From NCBI GenBank assembly GCA_964452915.1, contig CAYVNW010000007.1, positions 1 through 64,000 on the forward strand: DNA of 64,000 nucleotides, given 5' to 3'. The notes beneath the pieces were generated by a model. It was not told the origin of the DNA. It made no database searches and worked only from the letters and a program-made list of their open reading frames with translations. Below are positions 1 to 8,804 of this stretch, one piece after another. The position numbers and the translations under genes are program-made. Each line of letters begins with the position of its first letter. Positions within the stretch are counted from its first letter, which is position 1. The stretch comes from Colivivens sp964452915. GTDB taxonomy: Bacteria > Bacteroidota > Bacteroidia > Bacteroidales > Bacteroidaceae.

Positions 1-47
1 TTTTATAGTTGGTCATCTATTCTTTGGTATACACAAATGAAATCAAA

Positions 48-76
48 AGGCACTCACGAAATATTCGTAAGTGCCT
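48..76 (-). terminator. Rho-independent terminator of tRNA-Met
   Basis: An inverted repeat with 13-base arms (48-60 and 64-76) and one mismatch closes a 3-base loop. Read on the minus strand it is followed by a T-rich stretch (TTTTGATTT). It lies 21 bases beyond the 3' end of the minus-strand tRNA, as expected for its terminator. Confidence 0.7.
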
Positions 77-96
77 CGTTCTCTACTTTTCCTGTG

Positions 97-170
97 TAGC
101 GAGAGTGGGGTATGATCCCACGACCTCCGGATTATGAATCCGACGCTCTAACCAACTGAGCTATCTCGCC
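97..170 (-). tRNA. tRNA-Met (anticodon CAU)
   Basis: The minus strand folds as a cloverleaf of 74 nt: acceptor stem GGCGAGA paired with TCTCGCT, a D-arm with AGCTCAGTTGGTTAGAGC, and an anticodon loop TTCATAA with CAT at positions 34-36. The T-arm carries the GGGATCATACCCC fold. CCA is not encoded. CAT could also be an Ile tRNA modified to lysidine, but the D-arm and acceptor look like an elongator Met tRNA. Confidence 0.9.
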
Positions 171-190
171 ATCCGTTTTGTTTGCGGATG

Positions 191-220
191 CAAAGGTAGC
201 AAATAATTTTTGGCTGACAA
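191..220 (-). promoter_or_regulatory. Promoter of tRNA-Met
   Basis: On the minus strand a TACCTTTG element (plus-strand 191-198) matches the Bacteroidetes -7 consensus TAnnTTTG. A TTG core (plus-strand CAA at 218-220) lies 19 bases upstream in the -33 position. The predicted start point falls about 15-20 bases before the tRNA 5' end. Confidence 0.6.
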
Positions 221-249
221 TGCACGGTGCGTATTTTTTTAGAAAAAAA

Positions 250-1482
250 TCAGTGGAAGAATAGATAACTTATGAAAATAGCCGCAATGATGCCTCCAAG
301 GTCTGCCAACAATCCGCAAGCAACAGCATGTCGTGTTTTACGGATTGCCACGCTTCCGAAATACACCGCCAGGATGTAGAATGTTGTATCTGTACTGCCT
401 TGGAATACACACGAGAGCCTACCGACAAATGAATCCGCACCATAAGTGGTCATGGTGTCAACCATCAGTCCGCGTGCCCCACTGCCGCTAAGCGGTTTCA
501 TGAGGGCTGTTGGCAATGCTGCCACAAAGTCGGTATCGAGTCCTAAACTGCCTACAACCCATGCTATGCCGTCGGTAAGGAAATCCATTGCTCCCGATAC
601 ACGGAACACAGCAACGCCGACAAGTATGGCTATAAGGTACGGAATGATTTTCACTGCCGTCATAAATCCGTCCTTCGCTCCTTCTATAAATGCGTCATAT
701 ACATTGATTTTCTTTATGACTCCTGAGAGTATGAAGATGATTATGATGGTGAAGAGCAACAGGTTGGCCACTAATGTCGATACTGTGTTCATCGTATCTG
801 TAGGCAGGCTTGAGAAGCCGAAAATAACTGCTGCAACAAGTATGCACATTGAACCAAGGAAGAGCAACATGGTTTTATTGAAAATATTGATTCTTTGGAC
901 GGCGCATGTCACCAGCAGTCCGACCAGGGTGCTGAAAAACGTGGCAATCAAGATAGGAATGAATACGTCGGTTGGCTGGGCAGCCCCGAGTTGGGTGCGA
1001 AACACGAGTACGCTGACGGGAATCAGTGTGAGTCCTGATGTATTGAGGACCAGAAACATAATCATCGGATTGGATGCAGTATCCTTTTTCGGATTGATCT
1101 CCTGCAGTTGTTCCATAGCCTTAAGTCCCATTGGCGTAGCCGCATTATCGAGTCCCAGGATGTTTGCTGATATATTCATCACCATCGTACCCATCACAGG
1201 ATGGTCCTTGGGTATGTCGGGAAATATCTTAGTCAGTACCGGAGACGCAAGGCGGGCAAAGATGTTAATCAGTCCTCCACGTTCTCCAATCTTCATGATC
1301 CCCATCCAGAGCGACAACACTCCCGTCAGTCCGATTGATATTTCGAAGCCGGTCTTTGCTGACTCGAATGTGGAGTTTACCAGATTTGAGAATATATCAA
1401 CGTCGCCCATAAAGATAAGTTTGATGAGCGACACTATGAAAGCGATTAGAAAGAATGCAATCCAGATGTAATTAAGCGCCAT
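250..1482 (-). CDS. Nucleoside-recognition/Gate-domain membrane protein, SpmA-SpmB fusion
   Basis: This 410-residue polytopic membrane protein joins a SpmA-like half (residues about 1-200) to a SpmB-like half (about 240-410). The first half contains GLDNAATPMGLKAM, the second PLSGSGARGLMVD, both typical of the Gate family. In spore formers SpmA and SpmB are separate proteins linked to spore core dehydration. The organism shows no sporulation genes here, so the fused Bacteroidetes form probably has a transport or gating role of unknown substrate. A TAACTTTG element on the minus strand (plus-strand 1503-1510) sits just upstream. Family assignment is firm; function is inferred only from the family. 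Confidence 0.85.
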   Translation of the reverse strand: MALNYIWIAFFLIAFIVSLIKLIFMGDVDIFSNLVNSTFESAKTGFEISIGLTGVLSLWMGIMKIGERGGLINIFARLASPVLTKIFPDIPKDHPVMGTMVMNISANILGLDNAATPMGLKAMEQLQEINPKKDTASNPMIMFLVLNTSGLTLIPVSVLVFRTQLGAAQPTDVFIPILIATFFSTLVGLLVTCAVQRINIFNKTMLLFLGSMCILVAAVIFGFSSLPTDTMNTVSTLVANLLLFTIIIIFILSGVIKKINVYDAFIEGAKDGFMTAVKIIPYLIAILVGVAVFRVSGAMDFLTDGIAWVVGSLGLDTDFVAALPTALMKPLSGSGARGLMVDTMTTYGADSFVGRLSCVFQGSTDTTFYILAVYFGSVAIRKTRHAVACGLLADLGGIIAAIFISYLFFH

Positions 1483-1502
1483 TGCTGTAATTATTTGATG
1501 TA

Positions 1503-1510
1503 CAAAGTTA
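1503..1510 (-). promoter_or_regulatory. -7 element upstream of the SpmAB fusion gene
   Basis: The plus-strand CAAAGTTA reads TAACTTTG on the minus strand, a perfect TAnnTTTG -7 box 20 bases before the start codon at 1482. No clear -33 TTTG is visible at the usual distance. Confidence 0.4.
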
Positions 1511-1595
1511 AGTAATAAAATTAATATATATGCCTGTGAAGAAGAAAAAACTCTTAATTATATATTGTGAATGTAGCCGATACATGTTTTTTTCG

Positions 1596-1603
1596 TAACT
1601 TTG
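1596..1603 (+). promoter_or_regulatory. -7 element of the LptF/G-ribBA-aminotransferase operon
   Basis: TAACTTTG matches the Bacteroidetes -7 box and lies 36 bases before the ATG at 1640. The -33 element is not obvious. Confidence 0.45.
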
Positions 1604-1639
1604 CATCTGCATTGCATACAATAATTTCCACAGAGAATA

Positions 1640-3484
1640 ATGCGTATAATAAAGAGACTGGATGAATATGTCCTCAAAAACTTCCTGACACTGTTTGCAG
1701 GTACATTCTGCATCAGCCTGTTTGCCGTTATGATGCAGTTCCTGTGGAAGTATGTGGACGAACTTGTAGGCAAGGGGCTTGGTGTAGATGTGATAGCCAA
1801 GTTCTTTTTCTACGCGGCAGAATCTCTTGTTCCGCTTGCTTTACCTCTTGCCGTACTGCTGGCCTCATTGATTTCGTTTGGCAATCTGGGTGAGCGGCTT
1901 GAACTCCTTGCCATAAAGGCGGCGGGCATAAGTTTGGTGAGAACCATGATGCCAATTGCTTTCTTCATCGTACTGGTGTCGGTAGTCTCGTTGTACTTTC
2001 AGAATGTGATCGGCCCGCGTGCAGAAGCGAAGATCATCCAGTACCGCATATCAATGATGAAAAAATCGCCTGAACTCGACATACCTGAAGGTGCGTTCTA
2101 TGATGGTATCGACGGCATCAATCTGTATGTCAGGACGAAAGACGCTAAGACAGGCATGCTATACGACGTGATAATATACAATCTGCGTGACGGCATTCAG
2201 GATGCTCATATAATATTGTCCGACTCTGCCAAACTTGAGGCAAGTGCCGACAAGCGTTACCTCCTGCTCCACTTGTATAGCGGAGAACAATTCGAGAATC
2301 TGCCTGGAGGCATGCTAAAGACACAATATTCACCTTATCGGCGCGAGACATTTGTTGAGAAGCATTTCCTTATAGATTTCGATATGAACCTGAACATGGA
2401 GGATGCCGACAGCGGCTCAAGCAATGCAAAGACCAAGAACATGAATAAGCTGATGCATGACATTGATTCTATGGAAGTTCAGGTCGATAGTATGGCTCAC
2501 GCTGTCTACAACGACATGATGAACGGACCTCTGTATATGAGTCATCCTTTGAGTTTGGTTCAGGATTCAGTCGAACTCGTTAAATACAAGTCCAAGTTGG
2601 CGAAGATGCAAACTCCTAACGTAGACACACTGTTTGCCAGGGCAGGAGTAGAGGAGCAACAGACAATTGTCCGTGGAGCAATAAGCAGAATACAGCAAGT
2701 GCAGATGAATTTGGATGTCTATGCTGCGGATTGGATAGCAAGCCAAAGTAAGAATATACGGAAACACTGGATTCAGTATTGGCAGAAAATAACGATGGCG
2801 CTGACCTGTCTGTTGTTTTTCTTTATTGGTGCACCTTTAGGGGCAATCATTCGCAAGGGAGGCTTGGGCGCACCGGTTGTGATAGCGGTAGTTATATTCA
2901 TTATATACTATATTATTAATACCGGAGCCACCAATATGGCGCTTTCAGGCAGTTTGCCGGTATGGCTGGGGTCGTGGGCAAGTATGTTCATATTGGCACC
3001 ATTGGCGGCGTTCCTTACAATCAAGTCAAACAACGACTCAGTAGTATTCAATATTGATTCCTACAGGACCTTCTTCCGCAAATTGCTCGGCATACGTACA
3101 AAGCGTAACCTCTACAAGAAGGAGGTGATTATACGCGACCCTGATTATCAAGAGATGACAGTACGACTTACTGCACTTGAGAAAGCCTGCCGCGACTACC
3201 GTAAGACCATAAAGCATATGATGCCTCACGAACTCCTTATATTTATAATAAGTATAATAAGGAATAGGGTTGATGACCGCTTGGATTGGTTATGCGATGA
3301 AACGGAAGCATGCGTCGAGGAACTCTCCAACTCGAATGTGCGTGATGTGTTCTTCTATCTGAATAAAATACCGGTTATCAGTAAGGAACCGCGACACTAC
3401 AACCGGCTTCGGAAGGACTTGAAGGCTACGATGGATGCGTGCAAACATATAATTGAAGTAATAAATCAAAAGAATTTACAATAA
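1640..3484 (+). CDS. LptF/LptG family permease (YjgP/YjgQ)
   Basis: This 614-residue inner-membrane protein starts with the family pattern (LDEYVLKNFL, then the first membrane helix). Further N-terminal helices lie around residues 55-80 and 100-130, a large periplasmic beta-jellyroll-like segment at about 130-380, and three C-terminal helices at about 385-470. LptF and LptG form the membrane part of the ABC machine that pulls lipopolysaccharide from the inner membrane towards LptC/A. A roughly 140-residue cytoplasmic tail follows the last helix, longer than in enterobacterial LptF/G (about 360 residues in total). The stop codon overlaps the ribBA start by one base (TAATG), so the two are probably translationally coupled. 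Whether it acts as LptF, LptG or both cannot be told. Confidence 0.88.
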   Translation: MRIIKRLDEYVLKNFLTLFAGTFCISLFAVMMQFLWKYVDELVGKGLGVDVIAKFFFYAAESLVPLALPLAVLLASLISFGNLGERLELLAIKAAGISLVRTMMPIAFFIVLVSVVSLYFQNVIGPRAEAKIIQYRISMMKKSPELDIPEGAFYDGIDGINLYVRTKDAKTGMLYDVIIYNLRDGIQDAHIILSDSAKLEASADKRYLLLHLYSGEQFENLPGGMLKTQYSPYRRETFVEKHFLIDFDMNLNMEDADSGSSNAKTKNMNKLMHDIDSMEVQVDSMAHAVYNDMMNGPLYMSHPLSLVQDSVELVKYKSKLAKMQTPNVDTLFARAGVEEQQTIVRGAISRIQQVQMNLDVYAADWIASQSKNIRKHWIQYWQKITMALTCLLFFFIGAPLGAIIRKGGLGAPVVIAVVIFIIYYIINTGATNMALSGSLPVWLGSWASMFILAPLAAFLTIKSNNDSVVFNIDSYRTFFRKLLGIRTKRNLYKKEVIIRDPDYQEMTVRLTALEKACRDYRKTIKHMMPHELLIFIISIIRNRVDDRLDWLCDETEACVEELSNSNVRDVFFYLNKIPVISKEPRHYNRLRKDLKATMDACKHIIEVINQKNLQ

Positions 3485-4695
3485 TGGATGAAATGGAATT
3501 CAGTACAGTTGAAGAAGCGATAAAGGACTTTAAAAACGGTAAGTTCGTCATTGTCGTAGACGATGAGGATCGTGAGAATGAGGGTGATTTCATCACACCT
3601 GCTGAGATGATTACGCCTGAAAAGGTGAATTTCATGTTGCGTGAGGGGCGCGGAGTCCTTTGCGCTCCTATAACCATTTCCCGTGCAAGGGAATTGGGAC
3701 TGCCACATCAGGTTGATAACAATACGTCGATGTTGGGCACACCATTCACAGTGACTGTAGACAAACTGGAGGGTTGTACCACCGGAGTGTCGGCCGCAGA
3801 CCGTGCCGCTACCATCAAGGCACTGGCCGACCCTGCTTCGAGACCCGACACCTTCGGACGTCCCGGACATATAAATCCTCTGTATGCACAAGACAATGGT
3901 GTGTTGCGCCGTGCTGGACACACAGAGGCTGCTATTGATTTGGCACGACTTGCAGGACTGAATCCGGCTGCCGCATTGATTGAAATACTCAATCCCGACG
4001 GAACTATGGCCCGTATGCCTCAGCTGATTGAGAAGGCAAAACAATTTGATATGAAGCTGATTCAGATAAAAGATCTGATTGCATACCGTCTGCAGCGTGA
4101 ATCACTTGTCGAACAAGGCGTGGAGGCCGACTTGCCAACCGACTATGGTCATTTCCGTATAATTCCGTTCCGTCAGAAGAGTAACGGACTAGAACATGTG
4201 GCTCTCATTAAGGGTACTTGGACCAGACAGGACCCTATACTCGTCAGGATGCACTCATCGTGCGCTACAGGCGATATATTCGGAAGCAAGCGCTGTGATT
4301 GCGGCGAACAGTTGCACAGGTCTATGCAGATGATTGAGAAAGAGGGCAGAGGTTGCGTTGTGTATCTGCTGCAAGAAGGCAGGGGAATCGGACTGATGAA
4401 TAAGATAGCCGCTTACAAACTGCAGGAACAAGGCTATGATACCGTAGACGCAAACATACATCTTGGTTTCGATCCCGACTTGCGTGACTATGGTGTAGGT
4501 GCTCAAATACTGCGCGATCTGGGTGTGGGAAAAGTGCGGCTGATAACCAACAATCCTGTGAAGCGTGTGGGGCTCGAAGCTTACGGCATTGATGTCGTCG
4601 AGAATGTGCCGATTGAGATTGTGCCTAATGAGTACAACAAGAACTATCTGAAAACAAAGAAAGAACGTATGGGTCATTTGCTCCATATCAAATAA
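3484..4695 (+). CDS. ribBA: Bifunctional 3,4-dihydroxy-2-butanone-4-phosphate synthase / GTP cyclohydrolase II
   Basis: The 403-residue protein has RibB in its first half (residues about 1-200; acidic DDEDRENEGDF motif that binds ribulose 5-phosphate and Mg) and RibA in its second half. RibA shows the zinc-binding pattern SSCATGDIFGSKRCDCG and the catalytic region QEGRGIGLMNK. RibB makes the four-carbon unit, and RibA opens GTP, the two entry reactions of riboflavin synthesis. The length equals that of usual fused RibBA enzymes. It begins on the last base of the preceding permease stop codon. The downstream aminotransferase follows after 40 bases. No FMN riboswitch is seen. Confidence 0.96.
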   Translation: MDEMEFSTVEEAIKDFKNGKFVIVVDDEDRENEGDFITPAEMITPEKVNFMLREGRGVLCAPITISRARELGLPHQVDNNTSMLGTPFTVTVDKLEGCTTGVSAADRAATIKALADPASRPDTFGRPGHINPLYAQDNGVLRRAGHTEAAIDLARLAGLNPAAALIEILNPDGTMARMPQLIEKAKQFDMKLIQIKDLIAYRLQRESLVEQGVEADLPTDYGHFRIIPFRQKSNGLEHVALIKGTWTRQDPILVRMHSSCATGDIFGSKRCDCGEQLHRSMQMIEKEGRGCVVYLLQEGRGIGLMNKIAAYKLQEQGYDTVDANIHLGFDPDLRDYGVGAQILRDLGVGKVRLITNNPVKRVGLEAYGIDVVENVPIEIVPNEYNKNYLKTKKERMGHLLHIK

Positions 4696-4735
4696 TAAAG
4701 GTGAATACTACAATAATTTTTAAATATCAAATAAC

Positions 4736-5926
4736 ATGGAATTAGCTGAAAGACTTCAACGGCTCCAGCCGTCTGCAACACTTGCTATGTCGCAGAGAAG
4801 TAGTGAACTAAAGGCACAAGGTGTCGACGTGATTAACATGAGTGTGGGCGAGCCAGACTTTCATACTCCTGACCATATCAAGGAGGCTGCAAAGAAGGCT
4901 ATCAACGAAAACTATACTTATTATAGTCCTGTCCCTGGCTATCCTGCTTTGAAACAGGCTATTGTGAACAAACTGAAGAACGAGAACGGTTTGGATTACA
5001 CTCCTTCACAAATACTCTGCTCCAATGGTGCCAAGCAGTCGGTTTGTAATGTAATTATGGCTATTGTAGGAGCCGGCGATGAAGTGATTGTGCCTGCTCC
5101 ATATTGGGTCAGCTATCCTCAGATGGTGCTTTTGGCTGAAGGTACCCCTGTGTTTGTTGAGGCTAAGATAGAGCAAAACTTCAAGATTACTCCTGAACAG
5201 TTGGAAGCTGCCATCACTCCTAAGACCAAAGCTGTAATACTGTGCACCCCAAGCAATCCTACCGGTGCTGTATACAGCCAAAAAGAGCTGGAAGGCCTGA
5301 AGAACGTTCTGGTCAAGCACGAGCAGGTTATCGTGATATCCGATGAGATATATGAGCATATCAATTATGTCGGCAAGCATGCATCGATTGCCTCATTCCC
5401 TGATATTAAAGACCGTGTGGTTATAATTAATGGAGTCAGTAAGGCTTATGCGATGACTGGCTGGCGTATCGGATTCATTGCCGCTCCCGAATGGATTGTA
5501 AAAGGTGTGAACAAGCTTCAGGGACAATACACAAGCGGTCCTTGCAGTATCAGCCAAAAAGCAGCCGAGGCTGCTTACACCGGCGATCAGCAGTGTGTTG
5601 AGGATATGCGCCGTGCTTTCGAACGCAGGAAAAACCTGATCTACAATCTTGCTAAAGAAATTCCGGGACTTGAGGTCAACGACCCTGAAGGAGCATTCTA
5701 TCTGTTCCCTAAATGTTCTTCTTTCTTTGGAAAGTCGGATGGAGAGAGAGTTATTAACAACTCAACCGACTTCGCTATGTATCTGCTTGAAGTAGGGCAT
5801 GTGGCCACCGTAGGCGGTGATGCGTTCGGCAGTCCTGAATGTTTCCGCATGAGCTATGCTACAAGCGATGAGAACATCCGGGAAGCTATGGCAAGAATCA
5901 AGAATGTACTTGCAAAACTGAAATAA
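4736..5926 (+). CDS. Pyridoxal-phosphate aminotransferase, aspartate aminotransferase type
   Basis: This 396-residue class I/II aminotransferase is probably cytosolic. The PLP lysine lies in SKAYAMTGWRIGF (near residue 236). SNPTGAVYS and the DEIYEH motif carry the Asn and Asp that hold the cofactor, and the C-terminal FRMSYATS provides the substrate-carboxylate Arg. The family moves amino groups between aspartate (or aromatic amino acids) and 2-oxoglutarate. It is the third gene of an operon-like run with the permease and ribBA, and is followed by a strong hairpin. Exact substrate choice (AspC, aromatic or prephenate) cannot be settled by eye. Confidence 0.9.
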   Translation: MELAERLQRLQPSATLAMSQRSSELKAQGVDVINMSVGEPDFHTPDHIKEAAKKAINENYTYYSPVPGYPALKQAIVNKLKNENGLDYTPSQILCSNGAKQSVCNVIMAIVGAGDEVIVPAPYWVSYPQMVLLAEGTPVFVEAKIEQNFKITPEQLEAAITPKTKAVILCTPSNPTGAVYSQKELEGLKNVLVKHEQVIVISDEIYEHINYVGKHASIASFPDIKDRVVIINGVSKAYAMTGWRIGFIAAPEWIVKGVNKLQGQYTSGPCSISQKAAEAAYTGDQQCVEDMRRAFERRKNLIYNLAKEIPGLEVNDPEGAFYLFPKCSSFFGKSDGERVINNSTDFAMYLLEVGHVATVGGDAFGSPECFRMSYATSDENIREAMARIKNVLAKLK

Positions 5927-5947
5927 TACTTCTTTTTTCAATGCGAA

Positions 5948-5986
5948 GTGGAGTCGCTCCGACGAATTATCGTTAAGCGGCTCCAC
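5948..5986. terminator. Hairpin terminator between convergent genes
   Basis: Arms GTGGAGTCGCT (5948-5958) and AGCGGCTCCAC (5976-5986) pair over 11 bases with one G-T wobble around a 17-base loop. It lies between the convergent aminotransferase (+) and tonB (-) genes and could serve both. Confidence 0.55.
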
Positions 5987-6061
5987 ACTTTTGATAAAGC
6001 TTATTGCTGTAGTTGTATTCTGGTTTATTTATTCTTTTATCCCGTTATATTCCTCACTTGG

Positions 6062-7027
6062 TTACTCGGCCGATTTTGCAGGCTTTAAATTGTATGTTAT
6101 AGTACCCGCATCATTATCTTTTCCTTGTGCGAATGTTGCTTTCAGTGCTGCATTCCGTGCCATAACTCCCAATTGAGCCTCGCCAGTGCTGTTGCTTTTT
6201 ATCGTTGCGCTGACGACCTTTCCCGCACTGTTGACCATGATGGAAATCACTATTGTGCCGGAAGTAGGGTATGGATTTTTGAATCCCGGTATGTTTGCAT
6301 TTCTGCCTGCTATTGATGTTGTTCCGCTGCCCGTACCTCCGGTGCCTGTCACGGCTCCCGTGTTGCTGTTTCCTGCTGGGCTGCCCTTATTGCCTTCACC
6401 AGTAGTATATCCGCTTCCTGTTCCTTTATTGTTACCGAAAGCTCCTCCGACTCTGCTGTTGATTGCAGCCTTCTTCTTTGCGGCTTCCTCCTCAGCCTTT
6501 CGCTTTGCTTCCTCGGCGGCCTTCTTCTTTGCGGCTTCCTCCTCTGCCTTTCGCTTTGCTTCCTCGGTGGCCTTCTTCTTTGCTTCCTCGGCAGCCTTCT
6601 TCTTTGCGGCTTCCTCCTCAGCCCGTTTGCGTGCGTTCTCCTCTGCAGCTTTCCTGCGCAGTTCGGCCTCTTTCTTCTTCTTTGCCTCCTCTGCGGCAAC
6701 CGTCTTCTCCTGGTCTTGAGTGATCGACGGAGTCTCTGTTGCTTTTACAGGCGGAGCAGGTGTTTCAGGAGCAGATTCAGCAGGCTGTTCAGTTTCCGCT
6801 GTCGCAGCTTTGTCAGTTTCCGCTGCCGCACCTTCCTCGTCAGGCAACCCGCCGGTATCCATTCCGGCCCCGTCTTCCGCATTACCAAGCATGACCGGCA
6901 CCCCATCCTCAAACTCGTCCTTATCGGCAATCTTAAGAGTCAGCACCATCATCAATATGAGCACAAGAACGTGTACAACGACGGTCACTACAGTTGATAT
7001 TATTTTGCGTAAGGTTTCGGGAGTCAT
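6062..7027 (-). CDS. TonB/TolA-like energy transducer with a Lys-Ala-Glu helix
   Basis: This 321-residue protein has a short cytoplasmic N terminus, one membrane anchor (residues about 11-30), an acidic Pro-rich stretch to about 100, a long charged alpha-helix of AEEEAAKKK-type repeats (about 107-195), a Gly/Ser/Thr linker, and a C-terminal TonB/TolA-like beta-alpha domain (about 245-321). Such proteins span the periplasm and pass proton-motive energy from ExbB/ExbD to outer-membrane partners. The helix is TolA-like, so the set could be a Tol-Pal-type system rather than a TonB one. Its ATG overlaps the exbD stop by four bases (ATGA). The helix is encoded by near-identical DNA repeats. Confidence 0.85.
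   Translation of the reverse strand: MTPETLRKIISTVVTVVVHVLVLILMMVLTLKIADKDEFEDGVPVMLGNAEDGAGMDTGGLPDEEGAAAETDKAATAETEQPAESAPETPAPPVKATETPSITQDQEKTVAAEEAKKKKEAELRRKAAEENARKRAEEEAAKKKAAEEAKKKATEEAKRKAEEEAAKKKAAEEAKRKAEEEAAKKKAAINSRVGGAFGNNKGTGSGYTTGEGNKGSPAGNSNTGAVTGTGGTGSGTTSIAGRNANIPGFKNPYPTSGTIVISIMVNSAGKVVSATIKSNSTGEAQLGVMARNAALKATFAQGKDNDAGTITYNLKPAKSAE
6468..6640. repeat. In-gene tandem repeat encoding the TolA-like helix
   Basis: Two 51-base units (6468-6518 and 6519-6569) differ at only two bases, followed by a 24-base partial unit (6570-6593) and another partial unit from 6594. The repeats stay in frame (17 residues each) and encode alternating AEE, AKKK and KRK blocks. Such arrays can gain or lose units and so change helix length. 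Confidence 0.8.
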
Positions 7028-7437
7028 TTCTCTGGCGGACGTGTAGCGAGTACCATCTTGAAATGGTGCTCATTTGCTATGTTCAACACTTCTACAATGT
7101 TCTTATAAGGTACGGTTTCATCTGCGTAAAGCGACACAAACATCTCCGTTGAGTCGTTCGATGCTTGTCCGATCACCTTCGGCAGCTCTTCAATCGTGAC
7201 CCGGCGTTCCTTTTCATGTCCGATTCCGACATACAGGTTCAAGTCCTTATCAATAACAACATGCGACACAGCCTTCACGGTTGTCTGCTTCTTGCTTTCG
7301 GGCAGCAGCACTTTGATAGCGTTGGGCGCAACCATCGTGCTGGTAATCATGAAGAATATCAGCAACAGAAATATGATGTCGGTCATTGACGACATTGAGA
7401 ACGTAGGTGATATTTTTGTTCTTCGCTTTAATGCCAT
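7024..7437 (-). CDS. exbD: ExbD/TolR family proton-channel subunit
   Basis: The 137-residue protein has a basic N terminus, one membrane helix (residues about 18-40) with the proton-binding Asp in MTDIIFLLLIFF, and a periplasmic domain. With ExbB it forms the proton-driven motor that energises the TonB-like protein encoded next. The start lies 4 bases after the exbB stop, and the gene overlaps tonB by 4 bases, so the three are one translational unit. Confidence 0.93.
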   Translation of the reverse strand: MALKRRTKISPTFSMSSMTDIIFLLLIFFMITSTMVAPNAIKVLLPESKKQTTVKAVSHVVIDKDLNLYVGIGHEKERRVTIEELPKVIGQASNDSTEMFVSLYADETVPYKNIVEVLNIANEHHFKMVLATRPPEK

Positions 7438-7441
7438 GTGC

Positions 7442-8059
7442 CTACTCGTTCATTAAGTCCATGAAAGAGAGTGATTCACTTTCAATCTCGTTGACCACTC
7501 CGTCGATTTTTGCCACAAGATAGTTATAAGCAAACAATGCCACAATGCCCACAATCAGTCCTCCGACAGTAGTGACCATTGCCTGATATATACCGCTCGA
7601 CAGCATGCTGATGTCGAGATTGCCTCCTGCGTTTGACATTTGCCAGAAGGCCTCGACCATACCGATTACCGTACCGAGGAATCCTATCATCGGGGCGCCG
7701 CCCGCAATCGTAGCCAGTACAGGCAACCGTTTCTCCAATTGGGCAACTTCGAGATTTCCTGTATTCTCAATAGCCGCCTGTATCTCGGGAGCCGGTCGGC
7801 CTATCCTGCTGATACCGCGTTCGATGATGCGGGAGGTGGTAGTATTGGTCACACGGCAGAAGTTGATAGCGCTGCGTATGTCGTTGTTCTTGATATAGTC
7901 GCGTATGCGGTCCATAAACAACTTGTCGGTCTTTCCGGCTTTCCGTATTGCAATGAACCGGTCAGTGAAAATATAAACAGCAATGACCGACAGGATTGCG
8001 AGTACAATCATGATCCATCCGCCTTGCTTTGCCAGCTCAAGGATACTTAATTCTTGCAT
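7442..8059 (-). CDS. exbB: ExbB/TolQ/MotA family proton-channel subunit
   Basis: This 205-residue inner-membrane protein has a first helix at residues about 14-34, a cytoplasmic loop, and two more helices. The conserved channel motif GGAPMIGFLGTVIGMVEAF lies at the second helix. I chose the ATG at 8057-8059 (MQELSILELA) because it gives the family length; the frame stays open upstream into pdxJ, but that would add 18 unlike residues. The chosen start overlaps the pdxJ 3' end by 13 bases. Partner of the exbD encoded next. Confidence 0.92.
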   Translation of the reverse strand: MQELSILELAKQGGWIMIVLAILSVIAVYIFTDRFIAIRKAGKTDKLFMDRIRDYIKNNDIRSAINFCRVTNTTTSRIIERGISRIGRPAPEIQAAIENTGNLEVAQLEKRLPVLATIAGGAPMIGFLGTVIGMVEAFWQMSNAGGNLDISMLSSGIYQAMVTTVGGLIVGIVALFAYNYLVAKIDGVVNEIESESLSFMDLMNE

Positions 8060-8763
8060 AGTGCTTTGTATTGTTTGATGGTTTCTTTCAATCCTAAATA
8101 TAATGCGTCGCAAATGAGGGCGTGCCCTATGCTCACCTCATCGGTAAATGGTATTTGCTGTATGAAATAACCAAGGTTCACCAGACTCAAGTCGTGCCCT
8201 GCGTTGAGGCCCAATCCGCAATTGTGAGCTGTGCGGGCAGCTTCGATAAACGGTTTGATGGCAGTCTCGGGGTCTTTCGGATAGTTTGATGCGTATGGCT
8301 CGGTGTAGAGCTCCACACGGTCTGTCCCTATTTTTGCCGCATACTCCACCATTTCGGGATTGGCGTCAACGAAAATCGACGCACGGATTCCTCTTTCCTG
8401 CAATTGGGTAACGACGTCGGTCAGAAAGTCAAAGTTCGCTTTCGTGTCCCATCCGTGGTTCGACGTGATTTGGTCGGGAGAGTCGGGCACCAGTGTGACC
8501 TGAGTAGGACAGACGGCCTTCACGAGTTCCATGAAACTTTTCTGCGGATAGCCTTCTATATTGAATTCGGTCTTGAGGATTGGTTTGAGATTCCTTACGT
8601 CCTGATATTTTATGTGACGCTCGTCGGGCCGTGGATGCACCGTAATTCCGTCGGCTCCGAACGACTCGCAATCAGTCGCTACCTTCAGTATGTCGGGGTT
8701 GTTCCCTCCCCGTGCGTTCCTAATTGTAGCCACCTTGTTGATATTTACACTAAGATTTGTCAT
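8047..8763 (-). CDS. pdxJ: Pyridoxine 5'-phosphate synthase
   Basis: This 238-residue TIM-barrel enzyme joins 1-deoxyxylulose 5-phosphate and 3-amino-2-oxopropyl phosphate to form pyridoxine 5'-phosphate. Family motifs are the start NINKVATIRNARGG, the HPRPDERHIKYQD loop with the catalytic His and substrate-binding Arg, TLVPDSPDQITS, and GLGLNAGHDLSL. It is the first gene of the pdxJ-exbB-exbD-tonB unit and is divergent from nadK, sharing a very compact promoter region. The link between vitamin B6 synthesis and the energy motor is probably only positional. Confidence 0.96.
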   Translation of the reverse strand: MTNLSVNINKVATIRNARGGNNPDILKVATDCESFGADGITVHPRPDERHIKYQDVRNLKPILKTEFNIEGYPQKSFMELVKAVCPTQVTLVPDSPDQITSNHGWDTKANFDFLTDVVTQLQERGIRASIFVDANPEMVEYAAKIGTDRVELYTEPYASNYPKDPETAIKPFIEAARTAHNCGLGLNAGHDLSLVNLGYFIQQIPFTDEVSIGHALICDALYLGLKETIKQYKALCKN

Positions 8764-8804
8764 TTTTAATAAACCTTACTAACTGAACATTACGTTTTAT
8801 TTCG

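Noticed and set aside
446..1471. Long plus-strand open frame of 341 residues
   Set aside because: It is the antisense shadow of the SpmAB fusion gene; its residues show no domain or membrane pattern of their own.
6186..6719. Plus-strand Phe/Ala/Ser-rich open frame
   Set aside because: It is the antisense of the TolA-like Lys/Glu repeat and follows from its codon pattern.
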